A DNA stretch of 64,000 nucleotides. It comes from Enoplosus armatus (lineage: Eukaryota > Chordata > Actinopteri > Centrarchiformes > Enoplosidae). The position numbers were made by a program, and so were the translations under genes. A model generated the notes under the pieces. The model did no database searches and had not been told where the DNA came from. It saw nothing but the letters and a program-made list of their open reading frames with translations. This document shows, one piece after another, positions 11,442 through 24,008 of the stretch (position 1 is the first letter of the stretch; the number at the start of each line of letters is the position of its first letter). Location of the stretch: the NCBI RefSeq assembly GCF_043641665.1, contig NC_092188.1, positions 16,017,704 through 16,081,703 of the forward strand, given 5' to 3'.

Positions 11442-12489
11442 CAAGAATCATTTCATATGCTACCGGCCCTTTCATTGTTAATGTCCATGCATTGAATTGA
11501 ATTATATCTTTTTTTGCTATAATTCCTCAGTCAATTAACCTACATAAGGAAAGATAAGAGTGCTCTTCTTTAACTTATCATTGTCTTTTGTTGCTCCTGT
11601 CCCCCATTTACCCTTTATCCTCTCCCCTGCCAGCCCCTCTTCACTTCCTTTTTCTCTATCTAGTCCTACTTATAAACTTTCCATGTATTGTCAATGATTG
11701 TGAGCACCTAACAGAGACAATTGCCAGAAGGTTTCTTTCTTACTCTTCTTAAAGTTTAAGTCCTCTTGTTTCTTCCTCTTTGAGCTCTAGCTTGTTCTCC
11801 CTCGAATCCCTGTTCATTCCCCTTTCTGTCTCTAGTTCTTACTATTCTGTAATTTTTCATGTACTTCTTGTCATAGTTTTAATTTTTTAATCCTCCCCCA
11901 CTCTTGTTTTTCTCATCCTAATAACTCTTCCTTCACCTCTTCTTCTGTCTCTCTTGTCCACATCCTCTCATGATGGTGGTAATCACAGCAATATGATCTC
12001 CAAAGTAGATTTATCCTTCATCTTAAGTAAAGGCCAAATTATAACCCTTTTTTTTTTTGGAGAACACCAGCGCTTATATAACAGCATCATACTGAATGGC
12101 TGTGATTGAAGCTGAAAAGGCCAAGTAACCTCTCCACTTCCCCCTAAAAGATCACCCTCTCTCACACATGCTGTCTCAGATCAGCTCTCCCTCTGTCACC
12201 AACGAGCACATATTTCTTCCTATGTGCAGCCTGTTTTTTTCCTGACAGATGTAGACAGCCTCATAGCACCATTTGCTGATTGGAGCAGTTAAAGTCCCAA
12301 TCACCTCTCTTGGCCACTTGTCTCTGACATTTTAGTTGATTGCATCGTGCCGTCAGTGGATATTTTTACTTGAGTAGTTGCAAGTGAAAATGTCTCTAAC
12401 AATGCAACTTCTTTGTTTTTCGCTTTGCTGACATTTTTTTTTCTTCAGACTTTTTTTCTTCAGACTTTATATTTTTAAACACATTTTTT

Positions 12490-12554
12490 ATCTGTCTGTC
12501 TATCCATTTATCTATCTATCTCTCTATCTCTGTCTGTCTGTCCATTTGTCTGTC
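12490..12554. repeat. TCTG/TCTA tetranucleotide repeat
   Basis: Mixed TCTG and TCTA units with two CCATTT interruptions; preceded by a duplicated TTTTTTCTTCAGAC (about 12437-12467). Confidence 0.85.
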
Positions 12555-13678
12555 AATAAATGGCTATGCGGTTGTCAAAGTGCAGTAGGTCATATGATCA
12601 TATAAGGTGTTTGTGTGTGTGTATGTATGCAAATACCTGTGCACGTGCTTGCGCGAGCCTGAGTGTGATTGAATCTAACATGCTAGCAGACTCAGTAAAT
12701 GAGGTGTGAAAGTAGCCTCCTCGTACGTAGCAATCAGTCAGGCTGAAATGAATGGAATGGCAGTTGTTCATTAAACATCCTCCACAGAGCTCATCTCACT
12801 TTGACTAGAGATACATCAGATATGCCGTTCACACACTCTCCACAGTTAGCTCTGTGAAACAGTGGTGTGACACTGTAGTGTTGCAAGCAAAGAGAGACTC
12901 AGCTTTATTCACTCAAAACGCTTCATTCCAAATAAGGATCTTCTAAATACAGTCAGAGAAACAAAAATGTACATCTATCTTTGGTTTTCATCCAGCTACA
13001 AAGACAATTTTAAGTAAACCTAAAATGTAATTTTGCCAAAAAAATGCCAAGTAGTGTTTTGCATCTCCTGTGACTAAATTGATTTCCTCACTGTCTTAAA
13101 AATACATCCATTAAAAATGATAAAAACAATAAGAAGAAATAACAGGCCACGTTTACTGTTCTCTAGTGTCAGATGTTGTTGTGTTTTTGATAACGTGGAA
13201 TTTTAAACATACATAAAAGTGAATATTTTCTGACTGTGTGACGTGGGCACCATCTGTAATTATTTTTACATGTTTTATGGTTGTTTGTTTTTAACTTTTT
13301 ATTAGATTTTTTTCATTTAGAGATTTATGACCGTTCTCAGTTCAGTGGAGCCGTACTAGGACTTGGGAAGGTTGACAAACTACCAAATAACCGTAACAAA
13401 GCGAAACCTCCATCCTCTGCATCGGCTGATATTTTTCATACCCAGGACACATGAATGCACACACACGGAAACATACTCACACACATCTCTCACCTTCACA
13501 CTCAGATGTGCACACAAGCACAGCTGTACGGGCACACACTTAGACACACCCTCTCAGACCATTTTCATTTTAATGAAGCCTTTGGGAGACTCTTCACATT
13601 AGAGACCTAATGTAGCATTGTGTGAGGGACCCGACTCCAAATGAATGCTCACAGTAAAGCTATTTTGATGTGCCTCTA

Positions 13679-13759
13679 AATTATGAGTCCTGAGTTACTG
13701 CAGGGAATTATGTTTTCTGAATTATTGCGGCGAACTATGAGTTCTGAAAGATGGAGATT
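13679..13759. repeat. 27-bp unit repeated three times (imperfect)
   Basis: Three head-to-tail copies start at 13679, 13706 and 13733. They share the frame AA(T/C)TATG-(A/T)-(G/T)T(C/T/-)CTGA. Copies 1 and 2 share AATTATG, CTGA, TTA-TGC and -GG at equal positions; copy 3 begins AACTATGAGTTCTGAAAG and then diverges. The flanks (13590-13800) are complex, regulatory-looking sequence. The 27-bp period is not that of a simple microsatellite. Confidence 0.6.
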
Positions 13760-16414
13760 TAAATGCCGACTGCCCATTTAAAACTGATCTTCGCTGTGAC
13801 TTTTGTTGAGGCTTTAGATACTATTTTTCTTTCAAAGGGTGGAAATAATTAAGACTGCAATAGTGGCAGTGAGTACACTGAATTATCTGCAATTCGTTGA
13901 TGTATTCCACAGCTACATCAAACATATTTATCCATATAGTGGTTTCATGCATTTTAGTTTGGGAGTATTTTTGGTTGGTTTGTTTCACTATTTAAATCCC
14001 TCAAAACAAACTTTGACACAGTCTTTATAATGAGGAAACAGTATGGAAAATGCCAAAATGCTATAATCTAGCATCAGTGTTTTTCTAGCTCACAACAGTC
14101 AGATGATACACACTGCACAATACAGTGTGACATTCAAATGCTACACATGCTCTTAATTTCCCCTTTGCTGTGCATTGTGTGAGGTGCTATATGCTCGGTA
14201 TACCCTCCACGGAAAATCAAGTGCAGTCTGAAGTGTTTTGAAATGTTTAATACCAATGGGAGCTCAGTTTCTCTATCTGCTGCTGAATATGTTTCCCAGC
14301 TCTGCACACACAAACACATGGGGACCTGACTTATTATCCTGGGAATGGCTTGTAGAATAATTTTCTCTACAGACTCCCCTGGGTGAACCCTGTTAATACT
14401 CTGTTATGTGTGGGTTTGTGTATATGTCTGCGAGTGTGTATGTGAATGCACTTAGGTGCTACTTATTCTGGGTTTGCTTCTGAACGTTCACTTGAACCAG
14501 ACTGTAACCCTTTCTGTCTGTGTGTTGTCACACTGGGGAATCCAGCTGTGTGCGTGTGTTGTTGTAATACAATCACCACTGTGTCCTTATTCCTTACTAT
14601 ACATACGAATGTGTATAAGTATACGCCATATACTAATATTGACAGTGCAATTACTTACTTTAGTGTAAGATTGTATTTTTCTTTTAGCTAATAGGAATTG
14701 AAGCATGGCATGAACCTACAACTTCAAAACGTTATCACCACTTTCAAATTTGACCACAAATAGCCAGTAAAGCATGCATTCCCAACAATTCGTACTTTAA
14801 CTTTTTTCTTGCTGTGAATTGCTCCTCCACATCAAAGTTGTTGCATTGTGAGACAATAGTGTCAATCAACACTTTGTGCGCCACACACACACACACACTC
14901 AAAATACACTGGTTTGTTTTGTCCTGAGCAACTGGTAAGAAATTTCACCAACTCTTTTCATGTTTTGACAGATGTTTTTTTTTTTATTATTATTTCTTAA
15001 ATTCCACATTCTGCATTCTCCTCTCTCTGGTGCCAAATTTAAATTTCCTTGAGTTTTGATTCTCAAGTGCCGTCAAGTCATGGATTTACTACTATACTAC
15101 CAGTCAATTCTTTCCCCAGTGTCCGAACAAACAGCTTTATAACTCTTCTACTGCCAAATATATGAATTTCAGTTGCTGTGAAATATACATCAATGAGTAT
15201 GGATATTTTCATAATGAATACGTTTTTAAGATGTTTTGCTGCGGAAGAGTTTCATAGATGTATAATGAATAATAGTAACTACATACAGTATTTAACAGGT
15301 CCGAAGAGATAAAGTTACATTGAACTGATCCTCCCTGGACGGTTTTACCATGTATAGCTTTCTCAAACCATAGGTAGCGTTAGCATTTATCGGGGCACCT
15401 ACGAACACAAGTGCAAGTAGGGGATGAAGCTTAATCACAGAACACACGTTTTCTTCTCTAAAAACAAAGAGCGAAGGACTGATGAACAGGAAGGACATGC
15501 AACAGAGCAGAGAGCTACAGACAAAATCCTCATGCAGAAAATTCCAAAGGAAGCACCAAGCTCACAGTGAGCACACATTTTTTTTGTGCCACCACCTTTT
15601 GTCTGCTCTCTCTCTCTTTTTTCCAGATATGTTCTTTTCACTCGTATCTGATTTGAGGGGGTAGATATTAGATCCTTTGAGCTAAGCCAGTTAAGCTAGA
15701 TCCTTTCTGGTTTATGTGTTTATCTGAGCTGATCAACCAAAGATGAAAGGAGTGTGGGTCTGTTTGTGTGAATGAGAGAGATAGGCCCGGTGGGGGGAAG
15801 GAAAGTGGCGCAGAGAGCGAGAAACAATGTTATACTGCTTTAAACACTGTCGAGACTGATAAAAAACAAAACTTGCACCAATTCTTGATTGGTTTGTTTA
15901 AGCTCGTTGATTTCTGCTTTGAGCTGGATAGTTCATCCACCCAGGAGCTAAGGCTTTAAAGCAGCACCGGTCACTGTTGAGCGATATCTTCCTCATCACA
16001 GCATAATTTTCAACTTCAGACTTACTAAACTGTCTGTCAGCAGCAGTCAAACACTGAAAAGGCCTCAACTCCACAGGGATTGGTAACAAGACAGATTCAT
16101 ATCAGTGTACTGTATAATCATTGGAGGATGGGAAGCACTCTGTCAGACAGACACACACACATGATAAATGGCTTGTGTGAATGAAAAGTCCTCCCCTTAT
16201 AGATTAATCCCCAGTTGCCATCAGCAGTGCCCTGCTACTCAAACTAGTGTGCCATCTGTTGAGACCCCATTCACCCTTGCAACACAGTCATATATGCATG
16301 CACCCTCACACAATCTGTGGGCTCTTTTGCAGTCACTGGGGAGTTATCATAGTGAACCTAATGTGAGTGGATCAGCATATTACTATACATAACACTATAC
16401 ACTGCACCAGAATA

Positions 16415-16500
16415 TATACCAAAAGGCACGGCAGGGCAAAGCAATATTATTCATACCACACATTTCACCACAAGTTAACTCAATGTGCTTTGCGTTAAAA
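16415..16500. repeat. Decayed copy of an abundant teleost dispersed repeat
   Basis: The order of blocks GGCACGGCAGGGCAAAGC, then ATTATTCAT-ACCACACATTTCA, CACAAG-TTAACTCAATGTGCTTTGCGTTAAAATG resembles, with gaps, the very common fish repeat reading roughly 'ggcaaggcaaatttattt...cacatttca...caaggcaactcaa(t/a)gtgctttacataaaa'. Assigned from memory of the pattern; class uncertain. Confidence 0.4.
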
Positions 16501-16680
16501 TGCTTACCCCAACAAGTAACATGTAGAGACACACACTCATACAGCCAAACACACATATTCAGTAACAAATCATAATCCTGAGGAAAAAAACTGTGGCAGT
16601 GAGCAAGTCAGACAGAGACTGCTTAGTTCAAAAGGACTTGAGTCTGGCCTTATCTCAATGTACCTGTTGTGACCTGCACG

Positions 16681-16692
16681 TGATAATTATCA
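16681..16692. promoter_or_regulatory. 12-bp perfect palindrome TGATAATTATCA
   Basis: TGATAATTATCA reads the same on both strands and contains paired homeodomain TAAT cores and GATA-type cores (TGATAA/TTATCA). It lies in complex sequence (16620-16730) that resembles a regulatory block. Function is inferred. Confidence 0.25.
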
Positions 16693-17037
16693 TCAATCAG
16701 ACCTTTCTGGTGGCTAATACACAGGTAGAATAAGAATGGGGGACCATATTACTGAACCAGGTCTATTCTATGTACTATTGCAGACCTCAGTAAGTGCTCA
16801 CTTAAGGGCTTATAACACAATGTACCAGAGGTAAAAAGGTTGCTCTTCAAACATGTTAATTTTAAAGTATACTCAATAAAGCATCTACACTGAGAAAAGT
16901 AGAGCATAATTATCAGGTAATTTGTAGAAACTTGTTAGAAATAACACATGGGCACATAATCAATCTACTATTCTTTTACCTTTAAAAGATTTTAAAAACA
17001 CACATAAATGCATATTCAGTTACATGTTTTTCTTTAA

Positions 17038-17040
<3 letters not shown>

Positions 17041-17068
<28 letters not shown>
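17041..17068. repeat. (TC)n microsatellite
   Basis: Pure TC run of 28 bases followed by a short CA run. Confidence 0.95.
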
Positions 17069-17073
<5 letters not shown>

Positions 17074-19117
17074 TACACACACATGCAGCAAGCTGATTTC
17101 TGTCGCCAATCAAGCTCCATTTTCCAACCAAATTAATTCTTTCTAATTTGGAGCTTCCAGTGGTCAACCCCCTGTGGTGCGCTGCAACTGAGCTGTGTTT
17201 GTGTGTGTGTGTGTGCACGCACAAATATGCTTTTTTGTGTGTGTGTATGAAGTAGGGAACATTCTACAATAGATCTTAATTGAGAAGACGGACTGCAATC
17301 AGCATATTCTTGTAGGAAATCATTAAATAATTTCTTCCTCCCCTCTCTTTTTCTCTTTCTCCTTCTTGTGGTGATTAGCGTGGTAATGATAGCATCCTGA
17401 TTATGTCCATCAGGAAAATCTGACATCTGTGGTAAGAATGAAAGAAAAACAAAAAACCTTTCAACTCTCCAGATTAATGTGGTATATTAAAAAACACAGA
17501 ATGTCACTCTTGCAATTGGTCTTGGTAGGAGCTGAGACAAAAGAGACATGACTCAAAGTCCTTTGTTGCTTCTGGAAAATCCAGTTTCCACTACTCTTTT
17601 CAGTTCCTTAAACTGAAATTATAGATCTTCATTATCTTTGTATGATGACCTTGATAGTAAAATGTATAATTTTGTCTATTTCTCAATATGATACAACACA
17701 TCACATTTAACAGATAGTAACGTGAATTTAGCTTTGCCTTCTGTCAGAAGCTCTTGATTCAAGCTGCAGTGGGTGTTTACTTAATTAAGATCAAGTCAAG
17801 AACATTGTAGTGTGTCAAACACATCCTTTGGTGTGAGAACCTTATATGTAAACACATGGAAATAGAAGAAATAGAGCTTTTTAATGTCTCTTCATTTCAC
17901 GATGTGTGTCTGTTCTTTCACTTTATCGCTTCATCTCATAAACACATCCCCTAGAATGCACTGAACATCACAGTCTGATGAGTATCTGATGGTGGCATTT
18001 TCCTTGTCCATAAGTAATGATTAGACCATATTTAACAACAGAGCACTAGCCTGCTCTCTGTATCCTGTATTATAGAAATTGCCGACATTATGCCCAGCAC
18101 GTACTGTACCCCAAGCATTTGTATAACTTTTTTAGTGAAAACAGAAAGGTACCTAGTGGCCAGAAATCCTTACTTATAGATTTCATGTACTTTGCTTTTT
18201 CCCCTCACCATTTTGATCTGAGAGGTGGACCTGAATGCTTCAGTAAAAGCTCTTGACTTTAAAGACATAAAGAACCCCTACTGATGCAGCCTTGACTCTT
18301 TTGACTTTGGATCTAGTGGGTACACGATGAATTCTCTGAGCTGCTTTTCTTTTCTCCTCTCAATATAAAAAAAAGAGAAATAGAAAATAAGAGAAAGAGG
18401 CAGTCTATTGTAGAAGGTCTGGAGGAAGGAGAGTGCAGAAAGAGGCAGGAATGTTAATGGAACCTTCATTTATTCAAAGCTAGCAGCTATCATTCATCAG
18501 AGCTGTCCGTCAGATTTTGCTTCTTTTACTGTGTTTGCATTGACTAAACCTTATTGTAACATAAACATACTTAGAGTTTGCATTTCTGGCCTCAGAGTCA
18601 GGACTCCCATGGCTAATGGACACCACTTGTACAGAATGTCTTTTGTCCTAGGTTTGTCCATGATCATTCGTAGTCTAATTGATAATTAGTTGTTTTCAGG
18701 GTTAGGAATATGCTTGAATTCAAATTTACTAATTGAAAAATGCTTGATTTTCAACATAATCTTGTGTTTCATCTACAGTACAGTAGTTCCATTTAGACAT
18801 GATTACCTTTTTCAAATGTTTTCAGGCCATCAGTGTTGTGCATTTATTTATCCAACATGGTGCTAGAAGGTTTGGGTATGTTATATTTAGTCTATTTAGT
18901 TTCTTGTGTATAATTGTAAACTTAACAACAGGAAAGTGCCCTTTTCTGTTACTACTCATTTTGAGCAAAGAGATGAGCAACTGCTGACAAATCCAGACAT
19001 TTTAGTGATTTCACCCCATTTGCCTTTCCATACATATGAAAAATGTAACCCTTGTTTTCTATTTTTTTATGTCTCCCATCTCTCTTTTTTTGCTCTCTCT
19101 CCTCTGTGTCTCATTAG

Positions 19118-19263
19118 GAGATGGCTAAGATATTGAATCATCCACGTGTCTATGCCTTCCTTCATGTTCCGGTGCAGTCAGCCTCAGACAGCGTCCTGAT
19201 GGACATGAAGAGAGAGTATTGCATTGATGACTTCAAAAGGGTGGTGGACTTCCTCAAAGAGAG
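19118..19263 (+). CDS. cdkal1: CDKAL1 exon B: radical SAM core, HVPVQS motif
   Basis: Second visible exon. It opens in phase 0 after TCTCATTAG with [14 protein letters not shown], continuing the LEHLE at the end of exon A. It then carries [12 protein letters not shown], the CDKAL1 form of the H-x-P-x-QSGS segment found across MiaB/MtaB-type methylthiotransferases, and the MKREY and [10 protein letters not shown] segments that follow it. This segment belongs to the radical SAM barrel, near the SAM and cluster site in solved relatives. Length is 146 bases: 48 codons plus two bases (AG) that are completed to AGG (Arg) by the first base of exon C. The donor is GTAAGA. No stop, frameshift or substitution of an invariant residue is seen, so the gene appears intact here. 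Confidence 0.96.
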
Positions 19264-21119
19264 GTAAGACAGGATATGGAGTCCTAATAGACTCATGATG
19301 GTGCAATGTTGAGTTGCATGTCAGTGTCCTTATGACACCAACATGAACTGTTTGTTCAGGTTGTTCTCCTCTCACTTCTTTCATTTAATATACCTTTGTG
19401 AATTGACTTTAAAAATGACAATTTATGAGACTTTGAGTGTCTATATGTGTGTGTGCATGCATGTATGTTTGTGTGACTACATCTATGAACTTTGAAAAAG
19501 CAGAAACTTCACCTTCATATGGACACACACACAAAATATAACGCATGCATGTGTGCACCCAGCTCCCTGTTTGGATGCTTGTTGATCATAATGAACTGGT
19601 CTGAATAAGGTCACTGGTGTCACATGTGCTGTATTTGAGTGGGTATTTCAGGGTGCTGTCAGAGTTCTCAGGACAGCTCATATGTGTTTATTTGGAGACC
19701 GTCTCTCTCTCTGACTAGCATTGATCTCTCTTATTCTCACCCTTTGTCTCTCTCTGGCTCACTTTGAGACTCATATGGGTCAGGCTAGATATGCAGGAGT
19801 GTTTAAATGAGTTATGCATTCATTGTTTGGATTATGCAAACTGTATATCTGTCCTCAATTTGATAAGATACGTGCTTAAATTCTTGACATTGCCACTGTC
19901 ATCTGGGGTGTCAGTTAGCTCGACTTCGTTTTTTAAATGTACTGCTTCAGATAATATCTTATCTTTATATCTTAGCAGAGATATTAGAAAGTATAATTAT
20001 TGTTACTGTCGGGTGGATATCATATCACCAAATGCAAGCTTTTTACAACTATGAAAACAAGCTTTCCTTTTAGCTTCACAAAAATGCAAGTTTTTGAATG
20101 ATAGCAGTCATGTATTCTTTTCTAAATCTCTCACTTTTTCTGCAGTCCTTCCCTCTTTGTCAGTTCTCATTCATCAGGACATGACTTTACAAGGTTAAAC
20201 ATTTCTAACACTGTTTGAATGTTTGAGTTCTGACATACTTGTTATGTACTTCCAAAATATACACACACACATGGATTCTAAAGCTAAACAATACAAATCC
20301 ACAATTTTGAAACATGCACATAATACATGAATTTGACCTCTGACATAGCACACAAGATGAGAAACGATGCAAACTTAATCTTTTACTGTATGAAAGATAA
20401 TCTGTTATGGAATTTGAGTATGATTAATTATGGCAATGCACGTATAGATGCTATGATAATACGCTGTGGAGGGATTCATATTAAAATGAGTTTGGGTCAC
20501 ATTTCTGCCTTAAATCTCTAGGTATTATTGTGTGATTTAGAAGAAAGCCGTTTACATATGCAATGGTATATTTAAGCATGTTATTGCTGTTGGCAGATGA
20601 TAACCTCTTATTTTTGAGAATGCCTTTTTTCTGAAATTAAATGACACTGTGCATGCTTGAAGATTGGTATAGTATGAGATATTTCTGCTTAATTTTATTA
20701 TACATTTCAGAGATTTACAGAAATAAGTAAGTTTTTTTTTAGAAACAAAGCCAAATCACATGATGGACATCGATATCCAGATAATCATGAGAGTGTACCT
20801 TATTCAGCACATTGACCTAAGAATGTGCACTTTTCTCTGTTGCAGTCTCTGGATCCCATTTAAAAATCTTAAATATTAATATCTATATATTCACATACAT
20901 GTCTTTTGATGTTGCAGATTAAAGTCATTTTCTTGACCTAAAGTGTACTCTAAGCGGATGAGATCCATGTACTGCAGCAATCAATAGATTTCATGTAACT
21001 TCTTCATGTAGGTCAACAGTCAAGCCATAGGATTAAATGTAAATCTGGGTGAGCAAGACTTTTATTCAGGTCACTATACAGCTATTGGCATTTAAAGCTT
21101 TGTGTATTTAGCTATACCA

Positions 21120-21640
21120 GTGCAGTGCCTGGTCAGGGCGTGCCCATTTAGAAAGTGCCAATTGCTTGGCTCACGCCGGTATTGCTGCTTGCAGCTTTCT
21201 CGAGGAATGCTCATCCAAATAACTTCACACTCGACACTGTGCTTCCTTTGGCCCTCTGCAGTACACCTGTCATAACATAGTTGCGTCCCCTAGCAATGCT
21301 AGAGTATACGCGTCATATGGGTAAAAAAAGCGCACACGACATTTTATGGCCTCAATGAAGTTAAAGTCCCATTCAGTGTCTATGGATAAGCCCCACATTT
21401 TACATACCTCATTGCATCTCTTCTAGGCTTGGCCATAAAACCAAAGCAAAGTCAACCCTCTGGCATGTTCTCACAACTCCATCAGCAAGAGATCTGAGAT
21501 GTGAATCACCTACACTGCATTCCCTTGGGCCTTAAGCAGTACACCTAAGTGTGAAGTCAATGGGATGAACGGTCCTCGAGATATGCAAAGGACAGTCATA
21601 CTCACAGACAGACAGAGATTCCTGCCTTTATTGTTAGATG
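21120..21640. repeat. Dispersed-repeat-like segment with an internal duplication
   Basis: Two related blocks lie 278 bases apart: 21224-21280 and 21506-21560. Each carries TTCAC/ATCAC, then ACACTG, a GGCC-(C/T)T segment and an identical GCAGTACACCT (21258-21268 and 21536-21546). The 3' part reads 'gtgaagtcaatgggatgaac...cgagatatgcaaaggacag' followed by GACAGACAGAG, the kind of ending ('gagatat...ggacagacagacag') seen in many animal interspersed repeats. CpG and GC content are above the flanks. No coding sequence recognised. Confidence 0.45.
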
Positions 21641-21696
21641 GACAGAGTTCATAGAACCACTCACCACATGCAGCCTGAAATGCTGGTAGACAAAGC

Positions 21697-21728
<32 letters not shown>
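21697..21728. repeat. (GT)n microsatellite
   Basis: GT run with two GTAT interruptions. Confidence 0.9.
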
Positions 21729-22593
21729 GGTATTTGTGCATCAGTCACTATGTGAGTCAGTACATAGTAGTCTACACTTTCTTTCTCTCACTTCACCTCT
21801 CCCTTCACACACTTCCCCAGCTCCCCTTTATTTTTCCCTCTGGCACTGTGTGGAAACCCAACTAACCTGAACACAAGACATTAGTTTCATATCCGGCTCT
21901 CTTCTGTCTTTGACTTAATGGGTTAATGGTTTATCATGATAAACAACTCAATTTCTTTTGGAAGAACAGCAGCCTCCTCCAGGGTTTTCCCTGGATGTTT
22001 TTGAGACAAAGCTGGCAAAGATGTACACAGTTTGTGCGCGCACCTTTAGCGTGCCATGCACTTAAGTGAAAAAAATCACCATTTGACAGACAAAAGTGTC
22101 CATATGGGATTAAAATTCTATACCAAGATGGAACAAAAAGATGAAAAACAAAGGTTGCCACAACCAACTGTTTATTTCTAGGGCTGGTTATTGTTTGAAA
22201 TTCATCGCCAAGGCTTTATTGCATTTTGGATTTGTTTAACAGATGAAACAGGAATTTCTACTTTCTAAAATGTTCAAGTACCAGTGCTCAAAAAGTAGGA
22301 CAGACAAGAATTCAATTTTAAATAATGTACCTTTCTGTCTTCCTCTCAGCACTCAAGTGTATCTTTTAGCATTGAATGCCTTTGATTGGGCGCAGTGTGC
22401 AGTCATTTCTTACACTGTTTTTTTAGAGATAGAGATTCAATCAGTGGCACTGAGCTGGCCAAAATCTTAACACACTGCAAATGGTCATGGGAGACACAAA
22501 AAAATCCATACTCAGACTCCATACACACAAGCTCACCACACGATCGTGTTTACATAAACTGTCTGGTTACCCTTTTGTGTGAGTCGTTGCATA

Positions 22594-22616
22594 TGTGTGT
22601 GTGTGTGTGTGTGTGG
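22594..22616. repeat. (TG)n microsatellite
   Basis: Pure TG run of 23 bases. Confidence 0.9.
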
Positions 22617-23429
22617 GTTTACTCAATTTCTGGCTTCTGTTACTTAAACTCACTCATTCAAACACACAAGGGTGCTATCAGTTGTGTGAAATCAATACCA
22701 GTACACATCCAGTGGTCTGACCCATTTGGCTGCAGCAGTAATAGCTGGGGTGCAGTTCAGGGTCTGGGAGAGAGGCCAGGGCTTTGGACAAGCCAAAAAA
22801 CACACCCGCTGTGTGTGTGAAAGAAAGAGTAAGAGCATGCAAGTGTGTGTATCTGTGAAACGTAGTCTTTTTTTATTTTTTTGTTGAGGGAAACCATTTT
22901 AAAGCACCTAGTCCTGAGGTGTGGGTCCTTCAGAAACTTTTCATGATGATAAGGAGAGATAAAGAGAAGGGGGTAGCAAGAGACAAGGCATGTTAGACAT
23001 GGAAATACATTGGAAATGTATTTGTGTGTGTGTGTGTTTTACTGTAGTAGCACTTGCAAGGTTATACCAAATAAATGTTTTAAGGTGAATTAATATTATT
23101 GTACAATATTGTACATGTACTCTTTAATTATTTTGGAGCATGGCACTTAAACTCCAACCTTTGACAACTTGCATGAGTGAAAGCAGTATTAACAACATAA
23201 GAACTGAAAAGACTGACTGATTCGTTTTTTATTATTATCATTTTTTCCAGCCTTTTGTCTCTTCCACTAAACCTCTGATTAATCTTTTCTTCTGCTATTC
23301 TCTCTCTTACAGAGATAGTCAACCTCTGACTTTATTCTTGTTTAGCTGTGGGCTAAATTGGTCTGTTTCTAACTTTTGTTGTTTTTTCTTGTTCTCTTTC
23401 AAACACTTAAAAGAAGGCCCCATACCGTG

Positions 23430-23430
<1 letters not shown>

Positions 23431-23498
<68 letters not shown>

Positions 23499-23552
23499 CG
23501 TGTGTGTGTGCGTGCGTGCGCGTGTGTGTGTGTGCGTGCGCGTGCGTGTGTG
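23431..23552. repeat. Long (TG)n tract grading into TGCG units
   Basis: The longest alternating purine-pyrimidine tract in the window, about 122 bases: pure TG first, then TGCG and GCGCG variants. It breaks the rule of alternation nowhere I could see, so it has high Z-DNA potential. Confidence 0.97.
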
Positions 23553-23962
23553 AGAGTCATGTTTTTTTTACTGATTCACTCTACTTTTGACACTGGTGCA
23601 CTCATGCAAACAGGAACAACTCAAGGTGAAAGCCCTCTGTGTGTGTGTGTGTGGTAGTGAGTCAGACTCACAGGTGACTGTTAATGTAGATTCTCACAAT
23701 TAGTCCTTTGTTGAGCCATTTAAAGTTCACCTCAGAGAATGTGCCAGGCAGGAACCTTGTACAGGTATGTGTGAGGTCAGAGCTTATCTGCTTGACACAC
23801 ACAGCAGAAGACAAATGTATTTCTCTTTACAAACAGCTTAATGCCACCAACGCTGCAGAGGTCATGAGGGGTCAAATGCCTCTGGCCTTCCTTATCAGAA
23901 AAAATCAGCACACACACGTACATGCAGACACACATCAGACCTCCCTCCTTGACATCCTTCAC

Positions 23963-24008
23963 GGCTGAAGATCATGAACTTCAGCCAAAATGACTTGAGT
24001 CATTTTGG
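23963..24008. other. Two hairpins back to back
   Basis: GGCTGAAG at 23963-23970 pairs with CTTCAGCC at 23979-23986 (8-base loop). CCAAAATGAC at 23985-23994 pairs with GTCATTTTGG at 23999-24008 (4-base loop). The hairpins share the CC at 23985-23986, so in RNA only one could use those bases. No run of T follows. Role unknown. Confidence 0.5.

Larger units (their letters stand above)
9372..19117 (+). other. cdkal1: CDKAL1 intron between exons A and B (9.7 kb)
   Basis: GT at 9372 (GTATGC), AG at 19117 after a long C/T tract. No exon or nested gene was recognised. Contents: a paired SOX-like motif at 9712-9727 inside a short direct repeat, a 12-bp-stem hairpin at 9786-9816, a CpG-bearing patch around 10440-10720, purine-rich sequence at 10970-11230, a TAAT-rich block at 11216-11393, a pyrimidine-rich stretch at 11560-11960, a TCTG/TCTA repeat at 12490, a 27-bp unit repeated three times at 13679-13759, a decayed fish repeat near 16420 and several dinucleotide tracts. 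Confidence 0.85.

Noticed and set aside
23338..23657. Cys-Val repeat 'proteins' over the GT tract
   Set aside because: Pure microsatellite translation; same for the His-Thr frames at 5049-5379, 7944-8321, 46512-46889 and 52230-52613.
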